This document shows positions 22,579 to 25,535 of a stretch of DNA of 25,535 nucleotides, piece after piece. Location: positions 100,001 to 125,535 of the forward strand of contig ADNK01002059.1 of the NCBI GenBank assembly GCA_000320545.1, written 5' to 3'. The translations under genes were made by a program, and so were the position numbers. The notes under the pieces are model-generated. The model saw only the letters and a list, made by a program, of their open reading frames with translations, did no database searches and was not told the origin of the DNA. The DNA is from Bigelowiella natans CCMP2755 (lineage: Eukaryota; Cercozoa; Chlorarachniophyceae). How positions within the stretch are numbered: position 1 is the stretch's first letter; every line of letters begins with the position of its first letter.

Positions 22579-22829
22579 TGTAAAACTAAAGTTTATATGT
22601 TGCCTTTTGCCACTTCTTCACTTCATTTTTCTGGTTTCTTTTCATCTTTTTTTGATGGATTGAAGGGAAATAATTTTTGCTATCATCATAATCATCATCA
22701 TCAGCATCTTCTTCTTCTTCCTCTTGATTACTTTGCAACCCCAAAGTGGTAAAGATAGAACCACCCTAATTCATCGTAGTAGAAATAACAACGGTTAGCT
22801 TGGTGAGAGCTTTGGCTTTTCAGAATCAT
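18666..22829 (-). CDS. patatin-like phospholipase (PNPLA-type) with C-terminal hydrophobic extension, 18 exons
   Basis: Probably a Ser-Asp acyl hydrolase acting on lipids. Exons: 22829-22732, 22464-22409, 22223-22174, 22015-21952, 21855-21750, 21605-21526, 21311-21231, 21079-21063, 20943-20912, 20661-20592, 20513-20452, 20317-20265, 20137-20082, 19801-19762, 19628-19515, 19390-19235, 19144-19092, 18800-18666 (440 codons). Family blocks in order: GWFYLYHFGVAKYLQ, then GFSGASGGALVG with nucleophile Ser54 (GxSxG), LRYYYHQMLPCAEEA, LSGRLSVLVTRVQ, VSEFKTADDAMAMLRASC, YYYDGFFWPSF with catalytic Asp199 (DG), FPPKKDVLR, then MYESGYQDA. The C-terminal ~170 residues are Ser/Asp-rich and end in a hydrophobic segment (FAALVAGSWLTGLTIYALYI), perhaps a membrane anchor. 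Weak joints: 19762/19628, 19092/18800 and the 17-nt exon 21079-21063. An upstream in-frame ATG at 22910 would run through the (TA)n repeat. The core is firm, the C-terminus less so. Confidence 0.8.
18895..18952. repeat. interrupted (GT)n microsatellite in the last patatin-gene intron
   Basis: GT repeats with regular GC interruptions lie in the intron before the final patatin-like exon (18800-18666). On the gene strand they read CA repeats. Confidence 0.85.
20037..20250. repeat. cluster of (CT)n, (AAC)n and (GAC)n microsatellites
   Basis: A CT run at about 20037-20065 lies in the patatin-gene intron below exon 20137-20082. AAC (about 20148-20187) and CGA (about 20214-20250) runs lie together in the 127-nt intron 20138-20264, taking up most of it. 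Confidence 0.85.
20697..20780. repeat. (CT)n, poly-C and (CA)n compound tract
   Basis: A long CT run (to about 20731), a C run and a CA run follow each other within the patatin-gene intron 20662-20911. Confidence 0.85.
21022..21049. repeat. 14-bp exact tandem repeat
   Basis: The unit ATAGTAAGTCAAGC occurs twice in direct tandem. It lies within an intron of the patatin-like gene, between the 17-nt exon and the exon 20943-20912. Confidence 0.85.
21667..21734. repeat. (GC)n/(GT)n microsatellite in a patatin-gene intron
   Basis: A GC run followed by GT repeats with GC interruptions fills about half of the intron 21606-21749. Alternating purine-pyrimidine sequence of this kind can adopt Z-DNA. 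Confidence 0.85.
22526..22574. repeat. (GT)n then (GA)n microsatellite in the first patatin-gene intron
   Basis: GT repeats (about 22526-22541) pass directly into GA repeats (to about 22574) in the intron 22465-22731. Confidence 0.85.
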
Positions 22830-22834
22830 GATGT

Positions 22835-22880
<46 letters not shown>

Positions 22881-23221
22881 GGAACCGCTTGAATCAAAGG
22901 AGAAGACCATTCGCCTTCGCCTTTTGCCCCTCCTACTTATAAAATCAAATTGACTTCAAAACATCTGAAATTACATCCACGTAGAAGATACGTAATCGCC
23001 ACCATTCTCTACATATCATTGTTATCATTTGCAACGTGTTTTTTGAGTGCGGTACTTGCTGCTGTCCTGGCTGCTTCTCCTCCTCCTGTGGTAAGAAGAT
23101 AACGGAGAGGGCGGGAGGGGGAGGCGTATCTTATAATACTCCGTAGTGGCAATTGCAAATCACCAAGAAATGCACGCTGAAAAGAAGAAACGATGCTGAT
23201 ATATACGACATCATGTATATC
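22830..23221. other. short intergenic region between the ELO-like and patatin-like genes
   Basis: These ~390 bp lie between the stop codon of the ELO-like gene and the start of the patatin-like gene, both on the minus strand. They hold a (TA)n run at about 22840-22876 just upstream of the proposed start, and the downstream copy of an 88-bp tandem duplication at 23127-23214. No separate gene is seen. Confidence 0.5.
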
Positions 23222-23305
23222 TTATAATACTCCGTAGTGGCAATTGCAAATCACCAAGAAATGCATGCTGAAAAGAAGAAACGATGCTGATATATACGAC
23301 ATCAT
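23127..23305. repeat. 88-bp tandem duplication of an ELO-gene acceptor and terminal coding segment
   Basis: Copies at 23127-23214 and 23218-23305 have a 91-bp period and one visible difference (C at 23174, T at 23265). On the minus strand each contains TTCTTTTCAG followed by a short reading frame that ends in TAA. The copy at 23218-23305 supplies the C-terminus of the ELO-like protein; the other lies beyond its stop. Confidence 0.92.
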
Positions 23306-25446
23306 TATCATTATCACCACCATCATTATCATCGTCATTATAATTATCATAATTATCATTCTCAACCCATGCTTGATGATCTCCTTGTGGTGAAAATCGG
23401 TGAATAGCAGCAGCAAGGATCCCATCACGGCAAACTGAAGAAGAAGAAGAAGAAGAAGAAGAAGAAGAAGAAGAAGAAGACAACTCACTCATCATGTAAT
23501 AAATCCAATCAACGGACGAGGAAGCTGTCACGTTCTGTCCAATTAAATCCAGGAGTATATACGCGCCTCACCTGCGCTACAGACATCCCAGCAGGTTGCG
23601 TGGCAAACACCAACGATAGCAGCGCATGTACCATCAACAGTGCGAAGCTGATCTGCAAGAGGACAAGCAGGGGGAGGGGGGGGGGTCAGCTCACTTTAGC
23701 AAAGGGCAAGAACTCACTCATGATATCGAGAGGTGTGCTGGCGGAGTCGCTTGACTGACTTACATAGTTACTTACCATGTGAAGCTCAGTGATTCTAGGC
23801 TTCCATCCCGCATGGCCTTTCACTAAGAGAGAGAGGAGGAGATCGAAGTAAAGTACTCGCAGCAAATCTGTAGTAACGAAGGTGCAATCGCTATCGTAGC
23901 ATCTCTCCCCCCATCCCACCCCCCTTAAATCCACACGTTGCAAATGGACATTGTATAACAGACCTCCCAAGAGGCCAAGGGTATAGTAAAAATACGTAAG
24001 CACTTGCGCCGTCGAGATCATTGCTCCCTGTAGTAGTAGTAGTAGTAGTAGCAGCAGCACACCGATTGGTGAAGAAGGACACGATGAGAAATTGTCAAGG
24101 ATAAAGGCAATGATTTGCGGGCATGAATGTGAAGGAGAGATGAAAGGATAAGCAGTAGAAGAAGAAGAAGAGGACGAAGACGACGACGAAGAAGAAGAAG
24201 AAGAAGAGAGCGTTGTTCTCCTTCTCCTCCTCCTTCTCCTCCTCCTACCCCGATGTATGCATCTCCTGATGCACAGCCGCACTTTAAGATGAGAAACCAG
24301 CACCAAATCAGCAAGATACGCTGATGATAGTAAAAAAGACACACCATCCCCCGTCATCACAATCATTACTTTCTTCTTCATCATCACACAGTCGTCACTA
24401 TCATTTCTATATTCCTCCTCCCCAACTGAAAATGCTACTCCTTGAACGCGCACCACCACCACCTTGAAGCAATGTAGGAACGTCAGTTGCACGCTTTTCT
24501 TGCGAACGACAATGAAGGCTGTATCTGGATGGAGATAATATCATCAGCCTCCAGAGATTAACGCACATGAGTGCGTATTCTTACACCATCCCCATAATTG
24601 CTATCATCATCATCATCATCATCATCATTATGATCGCATCACAACAACCTCCCCCCCCCTCCCCACTAATACCGCTATCACTACCGAGAAAGTCGACGTA
24701 TTGATTGTAATACAACATCCAAATGAGCAAAACAACAGGGAATCGATCCGGTTGAGCAACCGACTCTCCCTCGACTTGTCCTCTCTCAGAGGAAGTGAAG
24801 GGATTTCCATAGAGCATCATGCCAGCTTTAGAAGCCTTTTGATCATATGATGATGTTGATGATGTTGATGAAGATGATGATGATGATGATGATGATGGAG
24901 CTTCTCACGATCGTTAAGAAACCAACAATAAGCAAGAGGATTGCAGTATATTCGCATCATGGCCATCAATGATCATCATCTGTTTGAGTACCTCGTTGAG
25001 AATAGAAACAGCGAGATAGAAGTGGGATAAGGTCTGGTACACATTGTGCACGAGCATGGCCTCCCGGACCTTTGGAAGGGAAAATGGGGGGGGGGGGGGG
25101 GGGGGGGGGGAAAAGGGCGAAGACAAAGGCTATATTTGGCATGGCAAATCCCGCATCCGCTGTAGTCTTGCATTTCTCATAGAAATCTTGGGTGCGGCTG
25201 TGATCGTTGTATGCATACGTATACTTGAAGTCTTGCCAACCCTTTTGGGCAGTTGTCTATGCATTGAACGTCATAACGAAAGTCCAAAAGTCCAAATTGA
25301 ACCAACACCTGATACTTTGTGGATCCTTGGGAGTGCTGTTGCTTTCCCACAGCCCATGGCACATGGTTTCCTCCTTGCGAGAGGAGGTAGAGGACTGCTC
25401 CCCCAATGGATAAAGTCATTGCAAGATTATTTGCGTACGTAGTCAT
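23222..25446 (-). CDS. ELO-family fatty-acid elongase-like protein with degenerate active site
   Basis: ELO proteins are ER-membrane 3-ketoacyl-CoA synthases. Exons: 25446-25309, 25256-25125, 25069-24992, 24835-24685, 24524-24463, 24320-24249, 24027-23964, 23822-23776, 23652-23572, then 23434-23367 plus 23267-23222, or 23434-23222 unspliced. Protein is 312 or 345 residues, the usual ELO length. Family blocks in order: AMLVHNVYQTLSHFYLAV, LYYNQYVDFLDTAFIVVRKK, VQLTFLHCFK, RILLIWCWF, GDAYIG, AQVLTYFYY, GWKPRITELHM, ISFALLMVHALL. The FLHxxHH histidine box is replaced by FLHCFK joined to RILLIW, the NSxxHVxMYxYY block has Q for His and has lost Asn and Met, and the TQLQxxQF block reads TELHMISF. 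This suggests a non-catalytic paralogue. The 25125/25069 junction is weak: its donor is poor and its 55-nt intron is mostly a 25-C run. Confidence 0.78.
23438..23480 (-). repeat. (CTT)n acceptor tract of the last ELO exon
   Basis: On the minus strand a run of about 14 CTT triplets ends in CTTCAG, directly before the ELO exon that starts at 23434. It is the polypyrimidine tract of that acceptor. Confidence 0.8.
25086..25110. repeat. 25-nt G homopolymer (C run on the ELO strand)
   Basis: An unbroken run of 25 G, read as 25 C on the strand of the ELO-like gene, ends 16 nt before the CCAAAG acceptor at 25070. Either it is the pyrimidine tract of a 55-nt intron, or it is coding poly-Pro and its true length differs from the one given. 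Two extra C, or one fewer, would make the flanking frames continuous without an intron. Confidence 0.8.
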
Positions 25447-25535
25447 CTCTTTCCTAACCTTACAGGGGATAATGAAAATCAGATGCATGTTTCTCAATGG
25501 AATATTGCATCTATTATAGAAAACTGTCCAAAACA
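25447..25535. other. upstream of the ELO-like gene
   Basis: This stretch lies 5' of the proposed ATG at 25446. The frame stays open to about 25497 and includes another ATG at 25488, so the N-terminus could start earlier or a 5' UTR intron could end at the GTTAG just before the start. Nothing else is recognisable up to the window edge. Confidence 0.35.

Noticed and set aside
25044-25442. Plus-strand open frame of 132 codons with a poly-Gly run
   Set aside because: It is antisense to three ELO-like exons; the Gly run is the 25-G homopolymer.

Overview
The window comes from a nuclear genome of an intron-rich microbial eukaryote, probably a protist or alga; I cannot place it further. Genes are split by short GT-AG introns. 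Trinucleotide and dinucleotide microsatellites (ATC/ATG, TAC, AAG, GA, CA, TA) fill most introns and intergenic DNA. There are no operons, Shine-Dalgarno sites or prokaryotic mobile elements. Long uninterrupted reading frames occur only in one gene (7.1-17.5 kb). Elsewhere the coding sequence is cut into exons of 17-450 nt, which I joined by hand. Each join was accepted only if reading phase was kept across a GT-AG pair and the joined protein continued a recognisable family; exceptions are flagged.

Layout, left to right. (1) 1-6517, minus strand: a family GH78 alpha-L-rhamnosidase-like gene with a signal peptide, 20 exons and 860 codons in the window, cut by the left edge before its C-terminal part. 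(2) 6518-7064: a 547-bp divergent intergenic region. (3) 7065-17464, plus strand: one 5-exon gene for a 3280-residue type I membrane protein. It has a signal peptide, a ComEC/Rec2-type metallo-beta-lactamase-like head that has lost its metal ligands, a very large unidentified ectodomain, an Ala-rich helical segment, a short LRR block, an EGF-like Cys cluster, one transmembrane helix and a short tail. A poly(A) signal lies 110 nt after the stop. (4) 17465-18665: a convergent intergenic region with no gene seen. (5) 18666-22829, minus strand: a patatin-like phospholipase (PNPLA-type) gene in 18 exons, with a GASGG nucleophile elbow, a DG motif and a C-terminal extension carrying one hydrophobic segment. 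(6) 23222-25446, minus strand: a fatty-acid-elongase (ELO) family gene in 10-11 exons whose catalytic histidine motifs are largely lost.

The genes do not form an evident pathway. (5) and (6) are neighbouring same-strand lipid-related genes; (1) and (3) share a divergent promoter region and both encode secretory-pathway proteins. The most unusual points are two enzyme folds with erased active sites (the giant protein's head and the ELO-like protein), microsatellites that have become either coding sequence or splice-acceptor pyrimidine tracts, and two local tandem duplications that copy splice sites.
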